Assembly: GCA_023053545.1 (NCBI GenBank)
Contig: JAKZAN010000004.1
Location: 248,001-312,000, forward strand
Source of the DNA: Lepidurus packardi
Lineage: Eukaryota; Arthropoda; Branchiopoda; Notostraca; Triopsidae
Direction of reading: 5' to 3'
DNA length: 64,000 nucleotides
In this document: positions 10,986 through 21,678 of the stretch, piece by piece
Numbering within the stretch: the stretch's first letter is position 1
How the letters are laid out: each line of letters begins with the position of its first letter
Made by a program: the position numbers and the translations under genes
The notes under the pieces: generated by a model
What the model saw: the letters and a program-made list of their open reading frames with translations, nothing else
Told to the model about the DNA's origin: nothing
The model's database searches: none

Positions 10986-11136
10986 ATCATTAGAATTTTG
11001 CCATTTAAAATATAAGTTTAAAAGAAATTGAACGATATAATCGAACAAATATTTTAAAACGCCGCGTCCAAAAATTGAGATATATGATTTGTTTCAAGTT
11101 TTCGCAACTTGAACAACGAGTCAACAACCCACAAAG

Positions 11137-11340
<204 letters not shown>

Positions 11341-11471
11341 CTAACTTGGTGCAGTGCATTGCTTTTAGCTTATCTGAGAGGCCAGCGAGTGACAAACATC
11401 CTGCTATCGTTTGGTGGTAAACAAAGTGAGGGTTCAGAAACCTGAGGGTGTTCTGTTGCTTCTCTGTCCCG

Positions 11472-11479
11472 TATAAAAG
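11472..11479 (+). promoter_or_regulatory. TATA box of Kazal gene K4
   Basis: tataaaag in the shared promoter context, 83 bp before the ATG. Confidence 0.7.
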
Positions 11480-11554
11480 ACCGCTCGCAAGTCCGCAAAG
11501 CCACACTTCTCGTAACCATTTCTGTATAAAAACAAGGCAAAACTACCTGTTGCA

Positions 11555-11853
11555 ATGAAGACGTCAGTATTATTCCTGCTTATTGCAGCCCTATGCCTAT
11601 CAACAATGACCCAAGATTGCCAGGGACGTCCTGCTAGAAACAATTGCATCTGCACAGAGCAATTGGATTCAGTGTGTGGTGTAAACGGCGTTACATATGG
11701 CAACAGTTGTGAACTGGGTTGTGCAGGTACGGGCAGTGGCGGATTTGATATCTATTCCCCAAATGTTTACTTGATCGATACCTAAATATAATATTTATTA
11801 CAGGAGTCAGACAACGTCACAAAGGCCCATGTAACAGAAGGAATGTCCAGTAA
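11555..11853 (+). CDS. Kazal-type serine protease inhibitor K4 (subtype A)
   Basis: Exons 11555-11726 and 11804-11853 encode 73 residues: a signal peptide, a short RPARNN linker and one Kazal domain with predicted P1 Glu. It differs from K6 by two substitutions in the domain (SVCG for PVCG before the third-cysteine core, and GCA for SCA). Loss of the normally conserved Pro before Val-Cys3 could affect the binding loop. It is part of the 3.82-kb unit duplicated as K6-K7. Confidence 0.87.
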
Positions 11854-12900
11854 AAAAGGAATTTTGGGAAATTCCGATCATTGAAGTTCACATTTCGTCT
11901 TCATTGAACAAGATGGAAGATCCAATACTTGGTTCATCTCAATAGTAAAACTTCCATTAAATCAACAGAAATAATCACACAGGTTGTTTATTTTGGTTTC
12001 AAAACGTTGGACGAAACTACTGGCAGTTAAATGCGTTATCACATACCTAGCGACCATAGATTGTCATTTGAAATAGTGTATTGTATGTGTGAACTTTTAA
12101 TAAATTTAGTTAAAGCCAATATGGACTTTTAATTATTGTGTATGAAAGCAGTTTCAACAAGCAGTTTCATGGTGTATTCAGCAATTATTGTGTATGAAAG
12201 CAGTTTCATCGCTTGTAAGCATTCCCTTCGCTAAGAACACATCGTGTTCTTGGCGAAGGGAATGCTTACAAGCAGAATGACGCGCATGACTATTAAGAAA
12301 GGTCAAACGTTGTTAGAATGAAGAGTGAAGCTTGAGGTTTGCTTTTTACTATCCGCTTGTTTCGAATATTGTATTTCGCTTTTAGTACTTTTCGACAGCC
12401 ATGTACGTGCATGACCAAATTAATTTGGGAACGTACATGCGGATTGCACAGAGACATCAGCCGGATAATGACTATAATACTGCATAATCATATTTTTTTC
12501 ATTATTAATGTATTAAATACTAAGGTATATAACATACTACGGTATATTTATACTGTTGCTTTACGATATGCTTCCATATGGGAATGTCCATATGTCCAAT
12601 GGGTAAGTCCATAGATATAATAAAGCATGGGTAGACATGAAAAGAACATGGAGAATCTTGGAAATTTCCATGGATAAAACATGTAAAAATCTACTAAAAA
12701 AAAATCCTTTTTTTCCCGGGAAGCAAACTTTGATTAGGGAAATAAGATAATCATCCTCAGAGAAAAGACAGCCAAAGACGGAATTCTAATTTGGCGCAGT
12801 GCTTTGGTTAATCTGAGCCAAGGAAGCGATTTATACCTCGCTATCGCTGCGTGGTAAACAGTTTGAGGTTAAAAATCTGAGGGTGTGTCTTCCTGTCCCG
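11854..12900. other. K4-K5 spacer
   Basis: 3' flank of K4 with the polyadenylation motif near 12100, a perfect-stem hairpin (12211-12273), then the conserved Kazal upstream block and the K5 promoter. It is almost identical to 15677-16726. A 91-codon ORF at 12339 recurs only because the DNA is duplicated. Confidence 0.6.
12211..12273. repeat. 63-nt hairpin, copy 1
   Basis: Two 30-nt arms, gcttgtaagcattcccttcg... and its complement, with one T/C mismatch and a 3-nt loop (atc). The same structure is at 16036-16098 and diverged at 9056-9119. Confidence 0.75.
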
Positions 12901-12908
12901 TATTTAAA
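12901..12908 (+). promoter_or_regulatory. TATA box of Kazal gene K5
   Basis: tatttaaa after the shared CCCG, 103 bp before the ATG. K7 has the same variant, while B gene K2 has tataaaa. Confidence 0.6.
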
Positions 12909-13003
12909 CGCCGCTCGCAAGTCCACAAAGCAACAGTTCTCATTTGCACTTCCGTGTAAGGACAAAGCTATCAGATTAGGGCCAAACATTGCAATCTGTT
13001 AGA

Positions 13004-13292
13004 ATGAAGACGTCAGTTTTATTTCTGCTTATTGCAGCCCTATTCCTATTAACAATGACCCAAGAATGCCAAGGAGGTGGAAGAAATTGCGACCACTGCT
13101 TCAAACGGCCATACGACCCAGTGTGTGGTCAAAACGGCTTGATGTATCCTAACACTTGTTTTCTGCGTTGTGAAAGTACGGGTAGTGACTGGTTTGATTT
13201 CTATTCCCCAACTGTTTACTGATCGACCACTAACTATAATTTTTATTACAGGAGTCAAAGCAGCTCCCGATTTTACAACTTGTGGCTACTAA
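13004..13292 (+). CDS. Kazal-type serine protease inhibitor K5 (subtype B)
   Basis: Exons 13004-13175 and 13252-13292 encode 70 residues. The ATG at 13004 aligns with all paralogues. The signal peptide [20 protein letters not shown] is followed by C-DH-C, eight residues, then PVCGQNGLMYPNTC, and exon 2 adds RVKAAPDFTTCGY. The predicted P1 is Lys, implying a trypsin-like target. The donor reads gaaa/gtacgg instead of gcag/gtacgg, so the junction codon becomes Arg rather than Gly. Confidence 0.85.
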
Positions 13293-13809
13293 AAAATTAA
13301 TTTTCTGGAAATTCCGATCAAGAATACCGATCAAGATTCTGATAAAGAATGGCTGTTAAGTATGCTATATCGCATACCTAGCAACCATAGGTCGTCCCTT
13401 GAAATAGTGTATTGTATGTGTGATCTTTCAATACATTAAGGAAAGCCAACCAATGGCCTTGTAATTATTGTGTATGATTTGGGCTCGCAAACAAGAGTAA
13501 GGATTAAGTAAGGATTTTTTTGAATTACAGTTTGATAAAACATGCAAAGAACGCAAGCTAATCAAGCAAACTCTGGAGAATACGAAGTTAGGCTATAGGC
13601 GAACCGCATATTTTTATAAATCGAACGTATACCACCTTAGTCCGTACGTTTCTTTTACAGGAGCATCTGGAATATAAGCGGTTGACCGTGTGGATAAGAC
13701 CCCAGTTCGATTCTAGCGCCATCATTTTCCAAAATACGTATACGCTATATTATAAAATTATACTTTATTTCCAGTGATCATCTCTCAACCTAATTACTGC
13801 CTTTCCAGT
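13293..13809. other. K5 3' flank
   Basis: Duplicate of the K2 and K7 3' flanks. No gene seen. Confidence 0.6.
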
Positions 13810-14204
13810 GATCATCTCAGGAGGCAACTAGTCCCAAGCTCCGAAAGCTGTGGATTGTCGAGAAGAAGGCGCATTTGGACTGACCAGCCAACATCAGCAA
13901 TCTTGAGCTCGCCGAAGAATCAGCAGACTCTCAGGCTTGATGTCGAGATGTGTATGACACTTAACGGGCATGAAAGTGAAGCAACGAGTCCGCCATTTGG
14001 GCCATGTACTTGGCGGCAGTTTTTTTCGTCAGAACGTGGGTTGGGCTGACTGATCAAGTGCTTGTACATCCCGCCTTAGGCCGCGTATTCCGGTATAAGG
14101 TACATGCGAGTATCGTTGCAAAAATAGCTAACTCAACGAATAACGTTGGGATGGCGCAAACGAGCTTGGATTTCAATTTTTCGGCGAAACCGGTGTTCAA
14201 CAAA
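13810..14204 (-). pseudogene. Aurora kinase pseudogene fragment, copy 2
   Basis: Same extent as copy 1, and slightly better preserved around the catalytic and activation segments: HLDIKPESLLI, then GELKIADVGWSV, where copy 1 has Asp for the Gly. Frames still shift between blocks and a stop follows FHAR, so it is non-functional. It sits between K5 and spacer X2. Confidence 0.8.
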
Positions 14205-15294
14205 TATGATTAAGGACAGGGAAAAAGGTGCCTATAGTGATTGACAACCACTTTTGTACTAAAACACTAAACACCAAAACACTAAAAAAAACCTCTAATC
14301 TCCGAGTCTTCACGCGAAGCCTAGAGATCGAGGAAGAACTCCAACTGGCGTTAGCTTCGAACTGCAACAGACTTAGAGAAGAGGAGTGACGAGAAGCCAG
14401 TGGCGCTCGGTGAGGGTGGTACTTCTAGGCCGCTTGGACGTCGGGTTCTGGGTGGGGGGCTCGATTGATAACCTGTGCTGGGATTAGGTAGGCCTTGGTT
14501 GCGTCTTTGTATGGGCATCGTGCTCTGTTCTTGGAATTGGCTTGCTTTCTACCGCGTCGTTGGGCTTCTTCGTTCACTGCTGTATCCGGATCGTTGTCCA
14601 TGGGCTAAACCTACAGGCTGGGAATACAAGTGGGGTTTTGGGATGCTCATACAGCTTAAGGCTATTATGGGTTAAGTGTAGACCTTCACGAGATCTCTGA
14701 CCATGACCAGAGAGATGTCGTTACGTTGCTCTTCATGTTAGTTAACATGTGGTTAGCGTTATGGTTGGGTAAATTATTAAACTATTGAACTTTTGTTAGA
14801 CTATTAAAAAAGTCACACATTGTTAGATTGAAGATTCAAATGGTAGTTTTGCTTTTTACTATCCTCTCTTTCGAATATTGTATTTCGCTTGGTCGTTTTC
14901 AACAGCCATCATGTACCGTATGACCAAACTAATTTCCAAACGTACATGCGGATTGCAGAGAAACATCAACGATTGCTTGGGGAACTACCTGCTTGGGGAA
15001 TGACAATAATACTGTATTAATGTATTTTTTTCATAGTGATTTTAAAAGATTGTATAGAAATTATAGTATCTTTACTGTTGCTTTACGACACGGATAGACA
15101 CGGGGAAGCAAAAAGTTTGATTAGGGAAGTATTCTTAGAGAAAAGACGGCCAAAGACGCAATTCTAACTTGGTGCAGTGCATTGCTTTTAGCTTATCTGA
15201 GAGGCCAGCGAGTGACAAACATCCCGCTATCGTTTGGTGGTAAACAAAGTGAGGGTTCAGAAACCTGAGGGTGTTCTGTTGCTTCTCTGTCCCG
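14205..15294. other. duplicated spacer X2 and K6 upstream block
   Basis: Near-identical to 7269-8370. It has a short inverted repeat but no recognised gene, followed by the Kazal upstream block from about 14820. Confidence 0.55.
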
Positions 15295-15302
15295 TATAAA
15301 AG
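15295..15302 (+). promoter_or_regulatory. TATA box of Kazal gene K6
   Basis: tataaaag, 83 bp before the ATG, as in K4. Confidence 0.7.
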
Positions 15303-15377
15303 ACCGCTCGCAAGTCCGCAAAGCCACACTTCTCGTAACCATTTCTGTATAAAAACAAGGCAAAACTACCTGTTGCA

Positions 15378-15676
15378 ATGAAGACGTCAGTATTATTCCT
15401 GCTTATTGCAGCCCTATGCCTATCAACAATGACCCAAGATTGCCAGGGACGTCCTGCTAGAAACAATTGCATCTGCACAGAGCAATTGGATCCAGTGTGT
15501 GGTGTAAACGGCGTTACATATGGCAACAGTTGTGAACTGAGTTGTGCAGGTACGGGCAGTGTCGGATTTGATATCTATTCCCCAAATGTTTACTTGATCG
15601 ATACCTAAATATAATATTTATTACAGGAGTCAGACAACGTCACAAAGGCCCATGTAACAGAAGGAATGTCCAGTAA
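15378..15676 (+). CDS. Kazal-type serine protease inhibitor K6 (subtype A)
   Basis: Exons 15378-15549 and 15627-15676 encode 73 residues, with signal peptide, RPARNN linker and a six-cysteine Kazal domain split by the intron. The predicted P1 is Glu. It is nearly identical to K4, 3,823 bp upstream, including the intron and both flanks, so the duplication is recent. Ser replaces Gly just before Cys5. Confidence 0.88.
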
Positions 15677-16726
15677 AAAAAGGAATTTTGGGAAATTCCG
15701 ATCATTGAAGTTCACATTTCGTCTTCATTGAACAAGATGAAAGATCCAATACTTGGTTCATCTCAATAGTAAAAACTTCCATTAAATCAACAGAAATAAT
15801 CACACAGGTTGTTTATTTTGGTTTCAAAACGTTGGACGAAACTACTGGCAGTTAAATGCGTTATCACATACCTAGCGACCATAGATTGTCATTTGAAATA
15901 GTGTATTGTATGTGTGAACTTTTAATAAATTTAGTTAAAGCCAATATGGACTTTTAATTATTGTGTATGAAAGCAGTTTCAACAAGCAGTTTCATGGTGT
16001 ATTCAGCAATTATTGTGTATGAAAGCAGTTTCATCGCTTGTAAGCATTCCCTTCGCTAAGAACACATCGGGTTCTTGGCGAAGGGAATGCTTACAAGCAG
16101 AATGACACGCATGACTATTAAGAAAGGTCAAACGTTGTTAGAATGAAGAGTGAAGCTGGAGGTTTGCTTTTTACTATCCGCTTGTTTCGAATATTGTATT
16201 TCGCTTTTAGTACTTTTCGACAGCCATGTACGTGCATGACCAAATTAATTTGGGAACGTACATGCGGATTGCACAGAGACATCAGCCGGATAATGACTAT
16301 AATACTGCATAATCATATTTTTTTCATTATTAATGTATTAAATACTAAGGTATATAACATACTACGGTATATTTATACTGTTGCTTTACGATATGCTTCC
16401 ATATGGGAATGTCCATATGTCCAATGGGTAAGTCCATAGATATAATAAAGCATGGGTAGACATGAAAAGAACATGGAGAATCTTGGAAATTTCCATGGAT
16501 AAAACATGTAAAAATCTACTAAAAAAAAATCCTTTTTTTTCCCGGGAAGCAAACTTTGATTAGGGAAATAAGATAATCATCCTCAGAGAAAAGACAGCCA
16601 AAGACGGAATTCTAATTTGGCGCAGTGCTTTGGTTAATCTGAGCCAAGGAAGCGATTTATACCTCGCTATCGCTGCGTGGTAAACAGTTTGAGGTTAAAA
16701 ATCTGAGGGTGTGTCTTCCTGTCCCG
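15677..16726. other. K6-K7 spacer
   Basis: Near-identical to the K4-K5 spacer, with the hairpin at 16036-16098 and the conserved upstream block. Confidence 0.6.
16036..16098. repeat. 63-nt hairpin, copy 2
   Basis: Same arms and atc loop as 12211-12273. One base at the base of the loop differs (cgggttc for cgtgttc). Confidence 0.75.
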
Positions 16727-16734
16727 TATTTAAA
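16727..16734 (+). promoter_or_regulatory. TATA box of Kazal gene K7
   Basis: tatttaaa, 103 bp before the ATG, as in K5. Confidence 0.6.
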
Positions 16735-16829
16735 CGCCGCTCGCAAGTCCACAAAGCAACAGTTCTCATTTGCACTTCCGTGTAAAGACAAAGCTATCAG
16801 ATTAGGGCCAAACATTGCAATCTGTTAGA

Positions 16830-17115
16830 ATGAAGACGTCAGTTTTATTTCTGCTTATTGCAGCCCTATTCCTATTAACAATGACCCAAGAATGCCAAGG
16901 AACTGGAAGAAATTGCGGCCACTGCTTCAGACGGCCATACGACCCAGTGTGTGGTGAAAACGGCGTGACGTATCCTAACTCTTGTTTTATGCGTTGTGCA
17001 GGTACGGGTAGTGTCTGGTTTGATTTCTATCCCCCAACTGTTTACTGATCGACTACTAAACATAATATTTATTACAGGAGTCAAAGAAGCTAGCAATTTG
17101 GATGTTTGTGGCTAA
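16830..17115 (+). CDS. Kazal-type serine protease inhibitor K7 (subtype B)
   Basis: Exons 16830-17001 and 17078-17115 encode 69 residues with signal peptide. The domain has C-GH-C, eight residues, then PVCGENGVTYPNSC, and exon 2 supplies GVKEASNLDVCG. The predicted P1 is Arg. It is a duplicate of K5, but coding differences (P1, loop, exon 2) appear denser than in the flanks. The tail after Cys6 is one residue shorter than in K5. Confidence 0.86.
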
Positions 17116-17631
17116 TAAAAAAGGATTTTTTCGAAATTCCGATCAAGAATATCGATCAAGATTCCGATCAAGAATGGCTGTTAAGTATGCTATATCGCAT
17201 ACCTAGCAACCATAGGTCGTCCCTTGAAATAGTGTATTGTATGTGTGATCTTTCGATACATTAATTTAAGCCAACATATGGCCTTGTAATTATTGTCTAT
17301 GATTTGGGCTCGCAAACAAGAGTAAGGATTAAGTAAGGAATTTTTTGAATTACAGTTGGATAAAACATGCAAAGAACGCAACCTAATCAAGCAAACTCTA
17401 GAGAATACGTTAGGCTATAGGCGGATGGCATATTTTTATAAATCGAACGTACACCAGCTTAGTCCGTACATTTCTTTTACAGGAGCATCTGGAATATAAG
17501 CGGATGACCGTGTGGATAAGACGCCAGTTCGATTTTAGCGCCATCATTTTCCAAAATACGTATACGCTATATTATAAAATTATACTTTATTTCCAGTGAT
17601 CATCCCTCAACCTAATTACTGCCTTTCCAGT
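17116..17631. other. K7 3' flank
   Basis: Third copy of the B-gene 3' flank. A small extra tandem duplication of ccagtgatcatc lies near 17590-17640 next to the Aurora fragment. Confidence 0.55.
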
Positions 17632-18030
17632 GATCATCTCAGGAGGCAAGTAGTCCCAAGCTCCGAAAGCTGTGGCTCGTCGAGAAGAAGGCGCATTTGG
17701 ACTGACCAGCCAACATCAGCAATCTTGAGCTCGCCGAATAATCAGCAGACTCTCAGGCTTGATGTCGCGATGGGCATGACACTTTACGGGCATGACAGTA
17801 AAGCAACGAGTCCGCCATTTGGGCCATGTACTTGGCGGCAGTTTTTTTCGTCAAAACGTGGGTTGGGCTGACTGATCAAGTGCTTGTACATCCCGCCTTT
17901 GGCCGCGTATTCCGGTATAAGCAACATGCGAGTATCGTCGCAAAAATAGCCAACTCAGCGAAAATCGTTGGGATGGCGCAAACGAGCTTGGATTTAAACT
18001 TTTCGTCGAAACCGGTGTTCGACAAATTTG
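17632..18030 (-). pseudogene. Aurora kinase pseudogene fragment, copy 3
   Basis: Same fragment as copies 1 and 2, on the minus strand and with disrupted frames. Here spacer X is missing, and the fragment joins directly at about 18030 to a K8-type flank. Confidence 0.78.
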
Positions 18031-18707
18031 ATTACATTGAATACATTGTTATCTTCCGTTTGCATTCTTGGATTCATTGAAAAAGATGGATGACCCAATA
18101 CTTGGTTCATCTCAATATTAAAAACTTTAATAAAAGCAAGTGAAATAATCACACAGTGTTTATTTTGGTTTCAAAACGTAACTGTTTGGACGCGGTTGGC
18201 AGCTTTAATTATGCGGTACCGCAAACCTATAGCGACCAAATATTCTAATGTATTGCATGTGTGAGCTTTGAATAAATTAATTGAAAGCAAACATGGCAAA
18301 CCTGTAATTACGTTTTGAAAAACATTTTTGGAAAACACCAAACTCGGTTGGGTCGTACAGTAATTTCCAAACGTACCTGTGGATTATAGAGAAGCATCAG
18401 CAATTATAGAGCTAACTACTTAGGGAATGACTATAATTTGTAGTTATGTAGTGTTTTCATAGTGAATGTATAGAGTAGTATGAAACTACAGTATCAGACA
18501 TGCATATGGGAAGGTTAAAACTTTGGTTAGGGAAGTAAAGTTAAGCATTCTTGGAGTAAAGACAGCCAAAGACGCAATTCAAACTTGGTGCAGTGGACTG
18601 TTAGCTTATCTGAGAGCCCAGCGAGTTGATATACAACCGGTTTCGTTTGGTGATAAACAAAGTGAAAGTTCAGAAACCTAAGAGTGTCTTGTTGCCTCTC
18701 TATCCCC
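18031..18707. other. K8 upstream region
   Basis: Begins with a diverged A-gene 3' flank (gatggatgacccaatacttggttcatctc), then a shortened Kazal upstream block. No further gene seen. Confidence 0.5.
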
Positions 18708-18715
18708 TATAAAAG
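18708..18715 (+). promoter_or_regulatory. TATA box of Kazal gene K8
   Basis: tataaaag in CCCCTATAAAAGGCCGC, 83 bp before the ATG. Confidence 0.7.
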
Positions 18716-18790
18716 GCCGCTCGCAAGTCCTCAAAGCAACACTTCTCGTAACCACTTCTGTGTCAAGACAAGGCAAAATTATTCGTTGCA

Positions 18791-19085
18791 ATGAAATCGT
18801 CGGTGTTATTTCTTCTTACTGCAGGCCTATACCTATCAGCAATAACTCAAGAATGCCAAGGACGTCCTGCTGGGAGCGATTGTTTCTGCACACTGCAATT
18901 GGCTCGAGTGTGTGGTGTTAACAACGTTACATATAGTAACAGTTGTGTACTGTTTTGTGCAGGTACGGACTCGATTTCTATTCCCCAAAAGTTTAACTAA
19001 ATCGACCACTAAATTAATATTTATTACAGGGGTCGAAAAACGTCACGATGGTCGATGTCGTAGCGGCGATCTTATAAAGCAGTGA
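18791..19085 (+). CDS. Kazal-type serine protease inhibitor K8 (subtype A, divergent)
   Basis: Exons 18791-18962 and 19030-19085 encode 75 residues. The signal peptide MKSSVLFLLTAGLYLSAITQ differs at several positions from the other genes. The core is ARVCGVNNVTYSNSC with predicted P1 Leu, and exon 2 adds GVEKRHDGRC plus a 9-residue tail. It is the most diverged member and terminates the tandem cluster. Its 3' flank (about 19076-19465) is duplicated at 60115-60480 behind relic K10. Confidence 0.84.
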
Positions 19086-19651
19086 ACTATCAATTCAGGA
19101 AAATTCTGATCGCAATTCCAATCACTCGTTTTCAACCCAATTATACGCATGTATTAGCCCTCCAATAATAGATTTTTATTGCAAGTTTATATGCTTCGAA
19201 TCGGTGTATTTCTACTGAATATGGTACGACTTCTAGCCGGCAGTCATTTTGTTATATAAAAGCGAAATCATGATTATAACTCTCCAACATTTTAGTTAGG
19301 TTGGAAGGTTCGCCATAAGCCTCGCTGAACAAACGTCAGATTTTTTTATCAGCTGTTGCAAAAATTTGCAGTATGTATTCAAATGGTGCGCAACCAGGTT
19401 GTATATACCGAAACTTGGAATCCTTTCACTTATAAAAAATACATTAATGCTCACAAATTGAATAGGAATTCGCCATCAAATGTCTCCGCAACTGTAGAAC
19501 GACTCCTCAGCCAGCTGTAGGAAGAGCGCCAGCTAATCAACTCTTCAGAAGGAGCTATCGGAATCCGCTACCTGACCTCAAACACCACAACGAGAGATAC
19601 AGCTAACAGAAGAGCACCCAGACAGAAAACACCGGGTACGAGGACATACAC
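19086..19651. other. K8 3' flank
   Basis: Non-coding. The part up to about 19465 is shared with 60120-60480, and the remainder is unassigned. Confidence 0.5.
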
Positions 19652-20185
19652 TTAAGGCTCCCGTATACCTTAGCTTATTGATGGGAATGAGTCACAGATG
19701 GCACTGATGTTTGTTCTTGTTTTGCGAAAGCCTTGCGTAAGAAAGTAAGAAGAGAAATAGATAGCTAATTGCCGGTAAAGTTTCTGCGCTTTTGTTGCTT
19801 CTGATTAGTCCAATTTGTCACCACGGTTTGCTGTAGCGGCACAATGTCCCAAATCAAGTCGTCCAACATTCGGAACAAGATTTCTCGAAAACGGCTTGTC
19901 AGATTTGAAAGCAAACTAAAACAAATGTTTTCCCTTGTCAGCAACTAGTGCGCAACCAAAGGAAAGATTTTTAGACAACGCATTTCTCATAGTTGCAAAC
20001 TTCCTTTGCATATTGCTAATTAAGTACTCACTGCAAAAAAATGAGCATTGGTTGTGCACTACCTGTTAGCAAGCTCAAGAGTCTTGTAAAAGAATTTTTT
20101 CATGAAATGCACTGGTTTTCTCAAAAAAGTGATCCGAAATTCCCCATACTCATCGCCTATACCAAGCTAAGGTAAACGGGATAGG
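19652..20185. mobile_element. TIR MITE, TTAA-type, copy 1
   Basis: The left end is ttaa followed by ggctcccgtataccttagct, and the right end is agctaaggtaaacggg, its imperfect complement. Other copies end at 35365 and 43772 with agctaaggtatacgggagcc then ttaa. A TTAA flank suggests a piggyBac-like MITE. It has no transposase, and the right TTAA is lost in this copy. Confidence 0.55.
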
Positions 20186-20432
20186 GGACACGGTGATTGT
20201 GCAGAAAGACAAGAAGATGCCGAGAAAAGAAGAAAGCACGAACTGGAAACGCTGACAATAGTGGGAATAAAGAACTCGGTGATAACTGCAAGAGGGAGTG
20301 GCGGCCGTTCAGTCACTAGAAAGGCATCTTTCTTCAAAGCACTATCGGGAAAGATGGAAAGAAATTAAGCAAAAGGTAAGCATCGGGGAGAATCATACGA
20401 TTAGTTGACTGAGAGCTCCCGTACAGGGCATG

Positions 20433-20730
20433 GAATTTATTGTTGAGAATTCGACCGTAAGCAACTATCTCATCCTGTCCGACTGAAAATTCCCTATTTT
20501 GTGTGCGCTTGTTATCTAACTCCCTTACCTCGTCGCCAAATGTTGTGTCCTGATAGTAAGCCCCTTTTTCTGCTCTGTGTTTCTTCTACTATCTCGTAAT
20601 AGACCATCCTCCCGTAAGAAGCAATAGCGCCGAGAGCCGCTTTTGAGTCGGACAGTATGAGATAGTTGCTTAAGGTCGAATTCTCAATAATAACTAAGGC
20701 TTCCTTGATGGCGTACAATTCGCCTGCCAT
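20433..20730 (-). pseudogene. non-LTR retrotransposon RNase H remnant with inverted piece
   Basis: Minus strand 20730-20630 encodes AMAGELYAIKEALVIIEN, then STLSNYLILSDSKAALGAI. This is the RNase H pattern ELxAIxxAL...DSKxAL found in retrotransposon polyproteins. About 50 bp of it recurs on the plus strand at 20433-20483 (VENSTVSNYLILSD), forming an inverted repeat. No reverse transcriptase is seen. Fragmentary and dead. Confidence 0.6.
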
Positions 20731-21678
20731 TGCTGACGGCCACCGAGGGAAGCGCTAAAGCGACAGAGTTATTTCCCGTTTCAATATGGAACTGTACGCC
20801 TGATCCCGAATGGCCGTCTTCATCTCAGGATCAGTATCGGTAAAAAAATGGGACTGGTTAGAAAAATTATTACACACCTACAAATGTACTCAAACACGAT
20901 TTATTTACAGTCCTTGGTCTGCTCTTTTTCCTGCTTAGTTTCTATATATCTTTGACAACATTCTTGGGACTCAAATCCCGTGATGGTATTAGGTTCTCAA
21001 AAGAGTCTCCTTCATTGGTTTTCGCAATTTCAAAAGACTCGTAACATATGTAAAAAGGACGTCCATAGCGAGGAATTGTGATAGTTGAAAAAGATTTTGA
21101 CTACTAGATCATGATTGTGGCACTCCCGGACGTTTCTGACTCCCAGAGCTGCAGATCGCTCGTTTTTTTTTCGAGCGCGTTCGCTCTTTCGCTCATTGCA
21201 TATTTTCGCCAGCTGGAGACCAACAACCGACAGCTGCCAGAAACCATGGAAGACCTAGGCTTAGCAGTAAAAAGGAAAATCAGTTAAAACCCTAAACAAA
21301 TCTATTTTCCATGAACAGGCATTAAGGGCACGAAAAAAAGCTGGACGGCCACCAAAAACGAATGTCACAATATATATGCAAGATATTTATTTGTATTCTT
21401 GTTATTGACTCGTGGGCACGGTTTATCTTGTCTTATTTGGATTAGACTGAATGTTGGCTACTGCTTTGAAAATTACTGGCACAGTATATACGGTTACATG
21501 CTTTTGTTGCAGAGCCATACTATGGTTACTGTTGTTTGTTACTGGTTTTGGTGGTTTTGCGAAATAAAAACTGGTTTTATTGACTGAGTTGTTTTTGGCA
21601 ATTTCTATATCTTCGGGTGGTTTGGGCCTAAAATTCGTGTACATATTGTTAATTTGTAGGGAAAGATGGCAAGGAAAA
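20731..21678. other. unassigned intergenic sequence
   Basis: 3' side of the transporter gene. No gene, repeat family or RNA recognised. ORFs at 21399-21767 overlap the transporter's 3' UTR side and look random. Confidence 0.4.

Noticed and set aside
12339-12614. 91-98-codon ORF repeated at 16143
   Set aside because: Lies in the non-coding Kazal upstream block. Other copies of the block (5270, 33240, 51549) do not keep the frame.
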